64,000 nt of DNA from Flavobacterium chilense (GCF_001602525.1 NZ_LSYT01000002.1:434001-498000), one strand, 5' to 3'. Positions 49,070 through 58,324 are shown, numbered from the stretch's first letter. Program-made: numbers and translations. Notes: a model not told the origin generated them from the letters alone.

Positions 49070-51463
49070 TTATTCTGGTTTAACAGCCGGTTTTAAACTG
49101 TCTTTTACAACAGTAGCAGTATCTTTTACTATCGTTGCAGGTGTTAAGGCAGCTGCTGGTGCCGTATATCTTTTTATTTTTTCCTGAATTAAAACAGCGT
49201 CATTCAAAACAAAAGGAGTTGGCATCATCCAGTCGCTTCGTGGTTTTACTTTAAGTAAAGGATTTGACATTAAATCGAAAGAGCTTTCTATTAAATCCAT
49301 ATCAAAAACTGAGGATTTGTTGATGTAAAATTCCATTACAAGTGGTTCATTGGCCACAACATAATAGCATAAGATTTTCATGCCCTCACGTTCTAATTGA
49401 TTCCCTTTTTGTCCCGAAGTTGAAACTCCATTGGCTTTAAAGTTAAAGAACGTCATTTTTGGATTGGCATAAATATCATAACGGTTTACTTTTCTGTTTG
49501 GGGTGATTTTTATTTTCAGGTATCTGTTATTACCTACAACACTGTCTTTCAGGAAGGCAATTGTTGGTCTTGGAATATCGACTACAGGAGCGATAGCACT
49601 GTAAGTAAATGCGGAATTGTATTTACTGGCAATTGGCAGCGCATTTAATCCAACAGCTTTTTGATTTTTTTCTCCTAAATATGTTTTAGTCCACTCGTCT
49701 AAGTTTACGTCGTAAGTGGTCCAGACTGCAGAATTGGTGTTGGCATTATAAACATATAATAAACTGTTTGATTTTGCTTTACCGTGTTCGTAACCTGAAT
49801 GATAACCTGCATAAATAAAAAAGCCAATTGATACAGCAAAAAAGAACATTGTCCAGGCCCCTTTTTTAAAGAAGTTTCCAAATATTGGGAGTAATAATCC
49901 AAAAAGTAAAACGGTTAGGATAGCACTTCCAAAAAGAATTTTAAGTCCTAATCCTATTGGGAACATAACAATAAATGGCGCTATAATAGCTAAAGCGGGA
50001 ATGCTAAATAATAGATTTAAACCTAAGCTGTAATGTTGTGTGAGTACAAAAACACCAAATAAGAGAACTCCGAAATAAACCGGAATAATCAGGAATCCTG
50101 CGCCGGTAAGGCTATTGGCAATAAAAGCATTAATGATGATCCAAAGCAATAAAGGAGCAACAAAGTGGTTCATCGTGATTTTTGCATCCGAAAAATGATG
50201 GTAGAAGGCAAAAGAAATTGCAATACTTAAAGCCACAAAAGCACCAATGTAGGCATGACCATTATAAGTAAATCCGTTAAGTAAGTCTGAATATTGTGGA
50301 TAGATCTGCAGAACGATTTTCCATCCTAAAAAAGTAACCAATCCTGAAATGATCAGTGAGCCCAAAAGCGGAACAAAGCCTCTGAAAATTTCCCTGAATG
50401 TGATAACACGTTTGGCTTTTCCGATAAAGATAAAAAGAATCAATAAACCTAAAGCGATAATAGTCATTGGGAGAACCCAGGAAAATGGATAGCTTATGAA
50501 GGAGAACGGAGCGCTAAAATAAACATCATCTTCTGTAGAATTGGTCGCATTTAAATCTGTATTCGAGAAGTATTTTAATAAAGGCATCAAATAGGTTCCC
50601 TGATGCGCGAGTGTTGTTTTGTTTAAATGCTGGACATCGTCCTGCTGAGTGTGATAGTTGTAATGACCATCAATAAAGGCGAAATTAAATCCCTGAATAT
50701 TGCCTTGTTTTCTAAAAACAGTAAGATCAGTATCATTTGGAAGCATTTTGTAAATGCTGTACATTAATGAATTTGAAACAGGATAGGTCGTTTTTGCTTT
50801 CGAAAATTCTTTTACTAGTGCTTCATTTCCTTTATTGGTTTCCATCAGCATATAACTTGGGCCTGAAGAACCTCTGGCTTCAAAATTAATAACCAAACCA
50901 ACATCTTTTGCCCACGGATGTTTATTGACAAAGAGTGCTGCACCGTTTAAACCTAATTCTTCGGCATCTGAAAACAGAATTATAATATCGTTTTTATGCG
51001 GTTGTTTAGCATATAAAAAAGCACGAATTCCTTCCAGAATAGTAGCAACTCCTGAAGCATCGTCGCTGGCACCTTTAGAAAAAGAATGCGGTGCGCTGTC
51101 GTAATGAGAAAGTAATAAAAGCGCTTTTGTATTGTTAGTACCTTTTATTCGGGCGAGAATGTTTTTTGATTTTACCAGAAGACCTTTATCATTTAGTGTA
51201 AAACCTTCCTGTGTCGAAGTTTCTAATCCAATGCGGTTGAGTTCAAGTTTAAGATAGTTGGCTACGAGTTCATGGTTAAGTGAACCAACATAGTGCGGTT
51301 TTTGGGCAATAATTTCAACTTGATTTAGGGCTCTTTCTGTTGAGAATTCAGCAAGAGCCTCTTCATCTTTTGAAATCCATTGCGGCATCATGGTGGCATA
51401 GATAATACCAAGAATGGCTAAAACGCATACGATGGCTAGAATTGAGGTCTGGTTTTTTTTCAT
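49070..51463 (-). CDS. Membrane M28 metallopeptidase
   Basis: This 797-residue protein has one N-terminal membrane anchor (SILAIVCVLAILGIIYATMM) and a large M28 peptidase domain (about 40-310) with zinc ligands in LLLSHYDSAPHSFSKGASDD (H and D) and FSDAEELGLNGAALFVNKH (EE). Six or more transmembrane segments follow from about residue 320 to 560, and a C-terminal beta domain from about 570 (FTYSAIAPVVDIPRPTIAFL). The layout (M28 domain followed by a membrane domain) is like ER-type Fxna aminopeptidases. It is probably an exported aminopeptidase. It is in one operon with the nitrilase and TPR genes. Confidence 0.88.
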   Translation of the reverse strand: MKKNQTSILAIVCVLAILGIIYATMMPQWISKDEEALAEFSTERALNQVEIIAQKPHYVGSLNHELVANYLKLELNRIGLETSTQEGFTLNDKGLLVKSKNILARIKGTNNTKALLLLSHYDSAPHSFSKGASDDASGVATILEGIRAFLYAKQPHKNDIIILFSDAEELGLNGAALFVNKHPWAKDVGLVINFEARGSSGPSYMLMETNKGNEALVKEFSKAKTTYPVSNSLMYSIYKMLPNDTDLTVFRKQGNIQGFNFAFIDGHYNYHTQQDDVQHLNKTTLAHQGTYLMPLLKYFSNTDLNATNSTEDDVYFSAPFSFISYPFSWVLPMTIIALGLLILFIFIGKAKRVITFREIFRGFVPLLGSLIISGLVTFLGWKIVLQIYPQYSDLLNGFTYNGHAYIGAFVALSIAISFAFYHHFSDAKITMNHFVAPLLLWIIINAFIANSLTGAGFLIIPVYFGVLLFGVFVLTQHYSLGLNLLFSIPALAIIAPFIVMFPIGLGLKILFGSAILTVLLFGLLLPIFGNFFKKGAWTMFFFAVSIGFFIYAGYHSGYEHGKAKSNSLLYVYNANTNSAVWTTYDVNLDEWTKTYLGEKNQKAVGLNALPIASKYNSAFTYSAIAPVVDIPRPTIAFLKDSVVGNNRYLKIKITPNRKVNRYDIYANPKMTFFNFKANGVSTSGQKGNQLEREGMKILCYYVVANEPLVMEFYINKSSVFDMDLIESSFDLMSNPLLKVKPRSDWMMPTPFVLNDAVLIQEKIKRYTAPAAALTPATIVKDTATVVKDSLKPAVKPE

Positions 51464-51475
51464 GATAAATAAGTA

Positions 51476-51823
51476 CTAAATTTCTTTTTTCACAAGCATA
51501 AAATAATCATTGTCTAAAGATCGATATCCTTGATCATACAGGAAATAGTAGGTGTTTCCTGTTTTGGTGTGCAAGATATTGGTAAAGAAATCGAAATCAA
51601 AACCTTTATTTATCATTTTATCCCGTGTTGCTTTAGATTTTCCATCTGTGTTTAGTTCCGACAAAATACGGTAATTTTTTCGTAATTTGTTGTTTACATT
51701 TCTCATGAAATTGTTACTATCCTTGTTTATTTTATTGTTGTAGGCATTTCTGCAACTATCCGAACAAAACTTTTTATCTTCTCGTCCTACAATTCTTTCA
51801 GAACACTCGAGGCATGTTTTCAT
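51476..51823 (-). CDS. Small zinc-ribbon protein
   Basis: This 115-residue cytosolic protein starts with a four-Cys zinc ribbon, MKTCLECSERIVGREDKKFC then SDSCRNAYNN, with CxxC and CxxxC pairs 11 residues apart. The remainder is helical (FMRNVNNKLRKNYRILSELN) and ends with TKTGNTYYFLYDQGYRSLDN, then YFMLVKKEI. Zinc ribbons of this kind bind nucleic acid or proteins. The ATG overlaps the nitrilase stop by 4 bases, so translation is coupled to the GNAT-nitrilase fusion. The function is unknown. Confidence 0.75.
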   Translation of the reverse strand: MKTCLECSERIVGREDKKFCSDSCRNAYNNKINKDSNNFMRNVNNKLRKNYRILSELNTDGKSKATRDKMINKGFDFDFFTNILHTKTGNTYYFLYDQGYRSLDNDYFMLVKKEI

Positions 51824-53349
51824 GATTCAAACTTTTTAATTTCATATAAATCAGTTCTTCTGTCTTTTAGTATTCGAACACTTCCATGTTCGTGAAGTTG
51901 TTTTAGTAAATTCAGGTCAACATCAACAATCAGGGTCATCTCAGTATTTGGCGTTGCCTCAGCCTTGATGCCATTACTTGGAAAAGCAAAATCTGAAGGA
52001 GTAAAAACAGAAGCCTGTGCATACTGAATGTCCATGTTGTTTACTTTTGGCAAGTTACCTACACAACCTGCAATGGCAACGTAACACTCGTTTTCGATGG
52101 CACGCGCCTGCGAACAGTGTTTTACTCTGGTGTAAGCATTTTGAGTGTCGGTCAAAAACGGAACAAATAGAATATTCATTCCTTCGTTGGCCAGAATTCG
52201 GGATAGTTCCGGAAATTCGACATCATAGCATATTAGAATTCCAATTTTGCCACAATCAGTATCAAAAGTCTTAAACTGTGAACCGCCTTTCATTCCCCAA
52301 TGCTGTACTTCGTTTGGCGTAACGTGAATTTTGGTATACATTTCTGAAGTTCCGTCTCTTTTGCATAAAAAGCCAACATTGTATAAATTACCATTTTCTA
52401 AAAGTGGCATACTTCCGGTAATAATGTTGATGTTATAGGAAATGGCGAATTCCTGAAAGCGGTTTCGAATTGGATCAGAATATCTGGCAAGTTCACGAAT
52501 GGCTTCTGCTTCAGACAAATGATTGTAATCGGCCATTAAAGGAGCAATGAAAAGCTCCGGAAATAGAGCAAAATCACTTCCGTAACCGGAAACAACATCA
52601 ATAAAAAACTCTGCCTGCTCAAAAAATTCTTCCAGATTGTTTAATTGACGCATTTGCCATTGTATCAATCCGAGACGTATAACGCTTTTTTCGAGATTAA
52701 TAAGCTTCGGGCTTTCATCATAATATACATTGTTCCATTCTAAGAGAACGGCAAATTCTTTTGATTCTTCGTCACCTTCCAGATAATTCTTGATGATTCG
52801 CAATACATGAAAATCATTGCTTAACTGAAAAGAGAGTACAGGATCGTGTAATTCTTTGTGTTTTACTTTTTCAATATAATTTTTTGGGGTCAGCTTTTTA
52901 GCATGTTGATTGTAATTAGGAATCCTTCCTGCAAATACAATGGCTTTCAGGTTTAATTGTTCGCACAATTCTTTTCGGGCATCGTACAAACGTCGGCCTA
53001 AACGTAGTCCGCGATAATTAGGATGTATAAAAACATCTATTCCGTACAGGATTTCACCATCAGGGTTGTGAGTTGAAAACGTATAATCACCAATAATTTG
53101 TTTGTAATTATGTCTTTTGTCTACTAATTTTTCGTCGACAATAAGGGATAATGCTGAGCCAACAACTACACCATCAACGAGAATGACCAATTGTCCTTCG
53201 GGAAATATAGAAAGTAATCTTTTAATATCATTAGATCTCCAATACGAGTTCGCCATTTCAGGATACGATTCGACCATTGAATTTTTCAATTGTTGATAAT
53301 CATCGAACTCTAAATTTCGTAACTCAACTTTTTTAATTTGTGTCTGCAT
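51820..53349 (-). CDS. GNAT-nitrilase fusion (carbon-nitrogen hydrolase)
   Basis: This 509-residue cytosolic protein has a GNAT domain in the first 200 residues (VVGSALSLIVDEKLVDKRHN, then IHPNYRGLRLGRRLYDARKE) and a nitrilase domain from about residue 220: FFIDVVSGYGSDFALFPELF with the catalytic Glu, YTKIHVTPNEVQHWGMKGG with the Lys, and KIGILICYDVEFPELSRILA with the Cys. All three triad residues E-K-C are present. The order of GNAT then nitrilase is a known architecture of uncharacterised amidohydrolases. It heads the operon with the zinc-ribbon, M28, TPR and SRPBCC genes. Confidence 0.88.
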   Translation of the reverse strand: MQTQIKKVELRNLEFDDYQQLKNSMVESYPEMANSYWRSNDIKRLLSIFPEGQLVILVDGVVVGSALSLIVDEKLVDKRHNYKQIIGDYTFSTHNPDGEILYGIDVFIHPNYRGLRLGRRLYDARKELCEQLNLKAIVFAGRIPNYNQHAKKLTPKNYIEKVKHKELHDPVLSFQLSNDFHVLRIIKNYLEGDEESKEFAVLLEWNNVYYDESPKLINLEKSVIRLGLIQWQMRQLNNLEEFFEQAEFFIDVVSGYGSDFALFPELFIAPLMADYNHLSEAEAIRELARYSDPIRNRFQEFAISYNINIITGSMPLLENGNLYNVGFLCKRDGTSEMYTKIHVTPNEVQHWGMKGGSQFKTFDTDCGKIGILICYDVEFPELSRILANEGMNILFVPFLTDTQNAYTRVKHCSQARAIENECYVAIAGCVGNLPKVNNMDIQYAQASVFTPSDFAFPSNGIKAEATPNTEMTLIVDVDLNLLKQLHEHGSVRILKDRRTDLYEIKKFES

Positions 53350-53524
53350 ATCGTAAGGTTTATCTCAAATATACAAAATAACTTATCCATTTACAAACGC
53401 TTACAAATAATTACAACCGAAAGTAAACAGTTGGTAACCGAATATTTTCTGCCGACTCCCGCATCTTTGCAATGTTGAATTTGACGAACGAATTCTTTAT
53501 ATGAACATTTAAATAGTATACGCC

Positions 53525-53857
53525 ATGAATGCAATGAAAAACAGAGTACAACTAATTGGTAACGCAGGAAGTGACCCGGAAGTTAAAACATTAGAAAACG
53601 GAAGAAAGCTTGCTTACTTAAGTATCGCCACAAATGAATCTTATAAAAACGATAAAGGCGAGAAAATAGAACAAACCGAATGGCATCGTGTAACTGCCTG
53701 GGGCAAAACTGCCGAAATTATTGAAAAATATGTGGTAAAAGGCAAAGAAGTTGCCGTAGAAGGAAAATTAACCCACAGAAGTTACGATGATAAAAACGGT
53801 GAAAAAAGATACGTTACCGAAGTTGTAATCAACGAGATTTTGCTGCTAAGTAAATAA
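53525..53857 (+). CDS. ssb: Short single-stranded DNA-binding protein
   Basis: This 110-residue protein is an SSB: MNAMKNRVQLIGNAGSDPEV, then AYLSIATNESYKNDKGEKIE, then WHRVTAWGKTAEIIEKYVVK, then VTEVVINEILLLSK, the OB fold of the family. Full-length SSB (about 145-180 residues) has an acidic tail ending DDIPF for partner binding; here nothing follows the OB fold, so it is a tail-less paralogue. A longer copy is expected elsewhere in the genome. It binds single-stranded DNA in the cytosol. It lies in a gap between the nitrilase operon (divergent) and a DUF2461 gene (convergent), with a terminator after it. Confidence 0.9.
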   Translation: MNAMKNRVQLIGNAGSDPEVKTLENGRKLAYLSIATNESYKNDKGEKIEQTEWHRVTAWGKTAEIIEKYVVKGKEVAVEGKLTHRSYDDKNGEKRYVTEVVINEILLLSK

Positions 53858-53877
53858 GGTTCGAACAGATTTAATAT

Positions 53878-53911
53878 ACCCGATAGTTTTTGATTTAACT
53901 ATCGGGTTTTA
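53878..53911 (+). terminator. Terminator after ssb
   Basis: ACCCGATAGTT (53878-53888) and AACTATCGGGT (53897-53907) form a perfect 11-bp stem followed by TTTT. It may also serve the convergent DUF2461 gene. Confidence 0.85.
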
Positions 53912-53931
53912 TGTTTTGAAGTAAGATGCCA

Positions 53932-54624
53932 CTATAAAACAGAAGCACCATTTATATCGGTTGAAAGAACTTCGCTCATATAATCAAAAAAAGGTCTCAT
54001 TTTTTTGAATGTGTCTAAAGCCTGTTCTAAAAAATCAGGACTTAATACTTCCTCGTCTGTAAAACGTTTAATAATCAAAAATTGTTTGTAACGCAGCAAA
54101 TCGATGGTTTCATGATTAATGTCAAAACCTTTTGGGGCTGTTTTAAGCTGTTCGCCTTGCAGGGTTCCAAATGTGCTGATAAAAGATTTTGAACGTAATA
54201 TTTTCTGGAATGATTCAGGATCGTGGGCAAATTCACTTCTTATGCGTTTTAAATCGGCAGCGTTTGGTCCCCAGAAGCCACCGGCAAAAAAACTGTTGCC
54301 TTTTTCCAGGTGAAAATAATAACCACCACGTCTGGCACTTGTTGCCCGTGTATAACTACCGCCCCAAAAAATTTTAAAAGGCGTTTTGTCTTTAGAAAAA
54401 CGAATGTCACGGTAAATTCTATAAACACTTTTTTTACCCGAAGAGGTTTCCAGAACATCAGTTTTAGAAAGTTCCTGAAGCAAGGCTCCTGCGAAATTTT
54501 CAATGTGATTTAATTCGATTAAATATTTGGGTTTATTTTCATCAAACCAGGGTTTGTTGTTGTTTTCTTTGAGCTGAACTAAAAAGTCAAGACTAGACTT
54601 GGGTATAATAACATTGTTTTCCAT
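53932..54624 (-). CDS. DUF2461 protein
   Basis: This 230-residue cytosolic protein has the DUF2461 layout: SLDFLVQLKENNNKPWFDEN, then VYRIYRDIRFSKDKTPFKIF, then YFHLEKGNSFFAGGFWGPNA, then KFSTFGTLQ-like QKILRSKSFISTFGTLQGEQ and KRFTDEEVLSPDFLEQALDT. The family 'FL.eL..NN.k.WFd.n...Y' and '.RiyRDvRFskDK.PYK' blocks are clear. Its role is unknown; it is widespread in Bacteroidota. It lies between the ssb terminator and the terminator of the miniprotein gene. Confidence 0.85.
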   Translation of the reverse strand: MENNVIIPKSSLDFLVQLKENNNKPWFDENKPKYLIELNHIENFAGALLQELSKTDVLETSSGKKSVYRIYRDIRFSKDKTPFKIFWGGSYTRATSARRGGYYFHLEKGNSFFAGGFWGPNAADLKRIRSEFAHDPESFQKILRSKSFISTFGTLQGEQLKTAPKGFDINHETIDLLRYKQFLIIKRFTDEEVLSPDFLEQALDTFKKMRPFFDYMSEVLSTDINGASVL

Positions 54625-54676
54625 AGTAAAACGTTGAGGCTTTTTTAAGTTTTTAAAACGACTGCAATTTAAACTA

Positions 54677-54706
54677 AAAAACCCACCAATTTTTTGGTGG
54701 GTTTTA
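54677..54706 (-). terminator. Terminator after the miniprotein gene
   Basis: AAAACCCACCAA-TTTT-TTGGTGGGTTTT is a perfect stem with T-run on the minus strand, 12 bases past the stop at 54718. Confidence 0.85.
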
Positions 54707-54717
54707 TGTATATATTT

Positions 54718-54903
54718 TTAAGCAGTTTTTTTGAATAAATCAAACATAGGACAGCGTGAACAGCGTTTCTTCTCGCTTTTTTTATATTTCTCACAACATG
54801 AAGATTTGCAGTTTTCCAACTTTTTAATCTTATCAAGGATAACAGCGTTTTTCTTTTTCTTTTTATCCTTTTTTTTCTCCTTGTCTTTTTCTTTCTTGCC
54901 CAA
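54718..54903 (-). CDS. Lys-rich miniprotein with four-cysteine core
   Basis: This 61-residue protein reads MGKKEKDKEKKKDKKKKKNA, then VILDKIKKLENCKSSCCEKY, then KKSEKKRCSRCPMFDLFKKT. The first third is almost all Lys/Glu/Asp; the rest has six cysteines in CKSSCCEKY and RCSRCP, which could bind metal. A longer reading at 54944 begins in another frame and is not preferred. It has its own terminator and upstream gap, which argues for a real gene. I know of no named family; a nucleic-acid-binding or redox role is only a guess. Confidence 0.55.
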   Translation of the reverse strand: MGKKEKDKEKKKDKKKKKNAVILDKIKKLENCKSSCCEKYKKSEKKRCSRCPMFDLFKKTA

Positions 54904-54985
54904 TTTTCCTCTGTATTATAAAAACAGAGGCAAATATAAACCAAAAAAGTTATTTTTAAATATTCTAAATAAACTTTAACTTTTT

Positions 54986-55504
54986 TTATTTTGGATTAAT
55001 AGCAATCGAACTAGTTACTGTTAATTGCTGAATATCACGATCAAACAAATAAAGCCCTCCTTTGTCATCTCCAATCAGATTAATTTTATCCAAAATAGAT
55101 TTAGCAGTAGCTTCTTCTTCAATTTGTTCAGAAACGTACCATTGCAGGAAATTATGAGTTGCATAATCTTTTTCCTCAAAAGTAATATGTACCAATTCGT
55201 TGATAGATTTCGAAACAAAAAGTTCATGATTATAAAGTTCCTCAAACATTTCTTTAAATGTAGAATAAGATGTTTTTGGTGCTTTTAGGTCGGTAACGTG
55301 AGCGTGTCCTCCGCGTTCATTTACATACTTAACCAATTTAAGCATGTGTGCACGCTCTTCATCTGATTGTGTATACATGAATTGAGCGATTCCCTCTAAT
55401 CCGTGTACTTCAGCCCAACAAGCCATAGAAAGATAAGTTTGCGAAGATTCTGCTTCTATGCGTATTTGCTTATTTAAAGCCGTTTCAATATTTTTTGATA
55501 GCAT
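54986..55504 (-). CDS. Ferritin
   Basis: This 172-residue protein is a non-haem ferritin storing iron. It starts MLSKNIETALNKQIRIEAES with the ferroxidase Glu and the block QTYLSMACWAEVHGLEGIAQ, then TQSDEERAHMLKLVKYVNER with the E-E-R-A-H ligands, and the helix FEEKDYATHNFLQWYVSEQI, then EEEATAKSILDKI with the third Glu. Length and helices fit the FtnA type (about 165-175). It assembles into a 24-mer in the cytosol. A -7-like element TAACTTTA lies on the minus strand at 55528-55521, 17 bases 5' of the ATG. Confidence 0.93.
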   Translation of the reverse strand: MLSKNIETALNKQIRIEAESSQTYLSMACWAEVHGLEGIAQFMYTQSDEERAHMLKLVKYVNERGGHAHVTDLKAPKTSYSTFKEMFEELYNHELFVSKSINELVHITFEEKDYATHNFLQWYVSEQIEEEATAKSILDKINLIGDDKGGLYLFDRDIQQLTVTSSIAINPK

Positions 55505-55598
55505 AATGATGTCTTTTTGGTAAAGTTAGAAAAAATAATCCATTCCGTTTTTTGGAAACCGCGAAAACATTACACATTTGGATTAATTCTCAATAAAT

Positions 55599-57053
55599 TT
55601 AAGGCCTTTTTAAAGGGAAAGATTTTGAAAAAACAGCCTTATTACTAATCGGATTTCCGCTGTCTTCTCTCATAAAACCATCTGTAAATTTTCGAATAGT
55701 ATATTGTTTTAAAACAGTATCATAATAAGTCAGGACAGAATAGTCTTTTAATTTCAGGATATTCTGAAACGATACATCTTTATTGAGGCTTAAGAAATAG
55801 AAAATGTTGTCAATAGCCAAAGGTTCAGACTTTTCACCGGTTATGAATTCTAAATCAGAGTTTAGTACAGAATCAAAATAGACCATTTTGCTTTGACTAT
55901 ACTGCCCTTGTCTTCCAAAATCATCATAAGCATTATTTAGCCCGTAATTAAAATCGGAAACGATATATTCTATATAGCCGCCAAATGTTATCAGGTTTGT
56001 ATTTTTGCTTTTCAAAACAGAAATTCCGGCACTTAAATTAGATAATTGCTTTAAAAACTTACCCGTAGTTTTTAATTCTTGTGGCTTGTTGTCGTTTATC
56101 TGAAGATATAAAGGCGAATTTTTAAAACGAATTGTATCATTTTTTGACAGAGCAATATTTTTAATCGTTTTTCCGGAATCAAAATCTTTTATATTAAGTA
56201 AAAACTCATCTTTGCTCGCCTTGATTTGAAAGAGTTTGTTTTCGTTGTAAAAAGAATTTGATGTTCTGGTTGGTGTTTTAGAGACAGGCTGATCAAAGTT
56301 TTTTTCTGTAACCTCAGAAGTTTCCATGTCTAGATCAAAAACCTGTGTCTTTTTTAAGTTGTAATCAAATGTTAGAATGATTCGGTTATCCAGGACATAC
56401 ATTTTGTTTATACTGCTGGTTTTACTCAGAGGATTAAAATCGTCAGACTCTATTTTTTGGATAGGAAAATAACGGAGTAATGAACTTAAGCTAAATTTTA
56501 ATCCTCTTTCATTTTGGAACAAAAATGTAGAGAAGTCAAACATTTTTATTTCACATTTTCCATTTTTAAATTCATAAAGAAGAAGATGCTGATTGCTCTT
56601 TTCTTTTCCAAGAATGTAAAAAGTATTATTGTTTTGAAATGTTGTTATGACAGATTCAATATTTTCAGGAAAAGTAAAGTTTAGAGTTTTAGAAGTTTTA
56701 TTCTCCAGATAATACTTTGTAATTAGAATCGTATTTGATTTTCCTGTACTCCAGTAAAGTGATGGGTTTCCATCATCACTGATACTGCTGCCAATTAACC
56801 ATCTATTTGAAGCATCGTTTATAGAATCGGTAAACTGAGTCGTTAAGAAAAAGTTTTTATTGTATTTTAAAATGTTGATGTTTTTAGAATCAACGGCAAA
56901 AACATATACATCGTGAGTTTTTGCATCTTCTGCATTCAGGATTTGATTGTTTACATCAGTTGTTTTTAAATCTAACGGATAAGTATTTAATATCGTTTGA
57001 CTTAACAATACAGATGGAGAGGCTAAAAGAAAAAAAAGTAACAGTTTTTTCAT
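55599..57053 (-). CDS. Hypothetical secreted protein
   Basis: This 484-residue protein has a signal peptide (MKKLLLFFLLASPSVLLSQ). The mature part is beta-rich with regular blocks such as AKTHDVYVFAVDSKNINILK, then NRWLIGSSISDDGNPSLYWS, then NKMYVLDNRIILTFDYNLKK, which suggests a propeller-like fold of four to six blades. I cannot assign a named family. It probably resides in the periplasm or outer membrane. It stands alone between ferritin and OmpA genes on the same strand, separated from both by gaps of over 90 bases. The function is unknown. Confidence 0.7.
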   Translation of the reverse strand: MKKLLLFFLLASPSVLLSQTILNTYPLDLKTTDVNNQILNAEDAKTHDVYVFAVDSKNINILKYNKNFFLTTQFTDSINDASNRWLIGSSISDDGNPSLYWSTGKSNTILITKYYLENKTSKTLNFTFPENIESVITTFQNNNTFYILGKEKSNQHLLLYEFKNGKCEIKMFDFSTFLFQNERGLKFSLSSLLRYFPIQKIESDDFNPLSKTSSINKMYVLDNRIILTFDYNLKKTQVFDLDMETSEVTEKNFDQPVSKTPTRTSNSFYNENKLFQIKASKDEFLLNIKDFDSGKTIKNIALSKNDTIRFKNSPLYLQINDNKPQELKTTGKFLKQLSNLSAGISVLKSKNTNLITFGGYIEYIVSDFNYGLNNAYDDFGRQGQYSQSKMVYFDSVLNSDLEFITGEKSEPLAIDNIFYFLSLNKDVSFQNILKLKDYSVLTYYDTVLKQYTIRKFTDGFMREDSGNPISNKAVFSKSFPLKRP

Positions 57054-57143
57054 GAGTTAACGGGCACAAATATTATTCCAAATTTTATTAAAGTTACTAT
57101 ATAAAAGTGAAATAACAATTGTAAAGGGTAAAATCATAAAAAA

Positions 57144-57171
57144 AAGCCCAAAAGAAATTCCTTTTGGGCTT
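57144..57171 (-). terminator. Terminator after the OmpA-family gene
   Basis: AAGCCCAAAAG-AAATTC-CTTTTGGGCTT is a perfect 11-bp stem with a T-run on the minus strand, 19 bases past the stop at 57191. Confidence 0.85.
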
Positions 57172-57190
57172 CACCTTTTTTGAGGTTTAA

Positions 57191-58324
57191 TTATTTTACT
57201 TTAAAAGTAACTCTTCTCGCTAATCGTCTCGCTTCGTCTGAGTCTTTTTGGATAGAAGTATCTGCTCCTTCAGGAATTACATTTAATCTTGAAGATGCAA
57301 TTCCGGCTTTTTCTAAAATAGTTTTTACACTATTTGCTCTGCTGCTTGACAACTTATCATTGTACTTAGAAGTTCCAACCTGATCAGCATGGCCAATTAT
57401 ATCAAGAGAAGCCGAAGGGTTTTTTCTTAAATAACTTAAAACAACATCAATTGCTCCTGTTGAGTTTGCTATTGGTGTCGATTTGTTGAAGTTGAAATAA
57501 ACACTGTAGTATCTGTCGTTGATCATTTCTTTTACAACATCTTTGTCATTTACTATTGTTGTTGTAACAGGTTTTTCTACGATAACTTGCTTCTCAGGAG
57601 TTTTTTTAATCTGAGCTTCAAGATCTGCTACTTTGCTTTCTAATGCCGAAAGATCAGTATTGTCTGCAATTGGAGTAACAGTCCAGTCAGCATGTTTTGC
57701 ATTTTTACCTAAATACACTTGTAAACCAACTGTTCCGTTAAACAAAATTCCGGTAAAACCTCTTGAATCTCCAACAGTAGCACCATCAAAAGTAGCTTGT
57801 TGAGAAGCATTTAAAATAGTAGTAAAATCACCAGTTAAGGCAAGTCTGTTTGATAATCTGATCTGACCTGTTACACCGGCAATAAAATTACCCATCCTGT
57901 CTTTAACATGTAAATCTTTGTTTTCTAACTGAGCCAAACCAAAACCTGCGTGTCCTAATAAACCAAATGTATTAGTCCAGGTTTCAAAATTCATGATTCG
58001 TCCCAGATTGGCTACAGCTTGTAAATCGGCTCTGTAATATTTTGAATCAAAATCTACCGAACTGTTGTTTCCGGTAAAGCTGTTATAGCCAAAGTCAGCT
58101 TTTAAACCAAATTTGTTATTAAACATATAACGAACTCCTAAATCACCAACCCACGGACTTGGAGTGCTGGTAGCATAATTGGAGGTCATTGGTCGTTGAG
58201 GTTTGTTTACTCCTCCGGCTAATTCTACAGACCATTTGTTGTAATCTGTTGAACTTTTTTCTGTTTGTGCATTTGCATTGGCCAGCGCTAAAGCAAACGC
58301 CAAAGTCATGACAATTTTTTTCAT
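57191..58324 (-). CDS. OmpA-family outer-membrane protein
   Basis: An in-frame ATG exists at 58357, but the ATG at 58324 gives the signal peptide MKKIVMTLAFALALANANAQ. The 377-residue protein has an N-terminal beta-barrel (about 20-220), a short linker with SALESKVADLEAQIKKTPEK and a C-terminal OmpA-like domain: YSVYFNFNKSTPIANSTGAI, then ASLDIIGHADQVGTSKYNDK, then LSSSRANSVKTILEKAGI. It binds peptidoglycan through that domain and anchors the outer membrane. This is a major surface porin candidate. A -7-like element TTGGTTTG lies at 58363-58370 region but is uncertain. Confidence 0.9.
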   Translation of the reverse strand: MKKIVMTLAFALALANANAQTEKSSTDYNKWSVELAGGVNKPQRPMTSNYATSTPSPWVGDLGVRYMFNNKFGLKADFGYNSFTGNNSSVDFDSKYYRADLQAVANLGRIMNFETWTNTFGLLGHAGFGLAQLENKDLHVKDRMGNFIAGVTGQIRLSNRLALTGDFTTILNASQQATFDGATVGDSRGFTGILFNGTVGLQVYLGKNAKHADWTVTPIADNTDLSALESKVADLEAQIKKTPEKQVIVEKPVTTTIVNDKDVVKEMINDRYYSVYFNFNKSTPIANSTGAIDVVLSYLRKNPSASLDIIGHADQVGTSKYNDKLSSSRANSVKTILEKAGIASSRLNVIPEGADTSIQKDSDEARRLARRVTFKVK

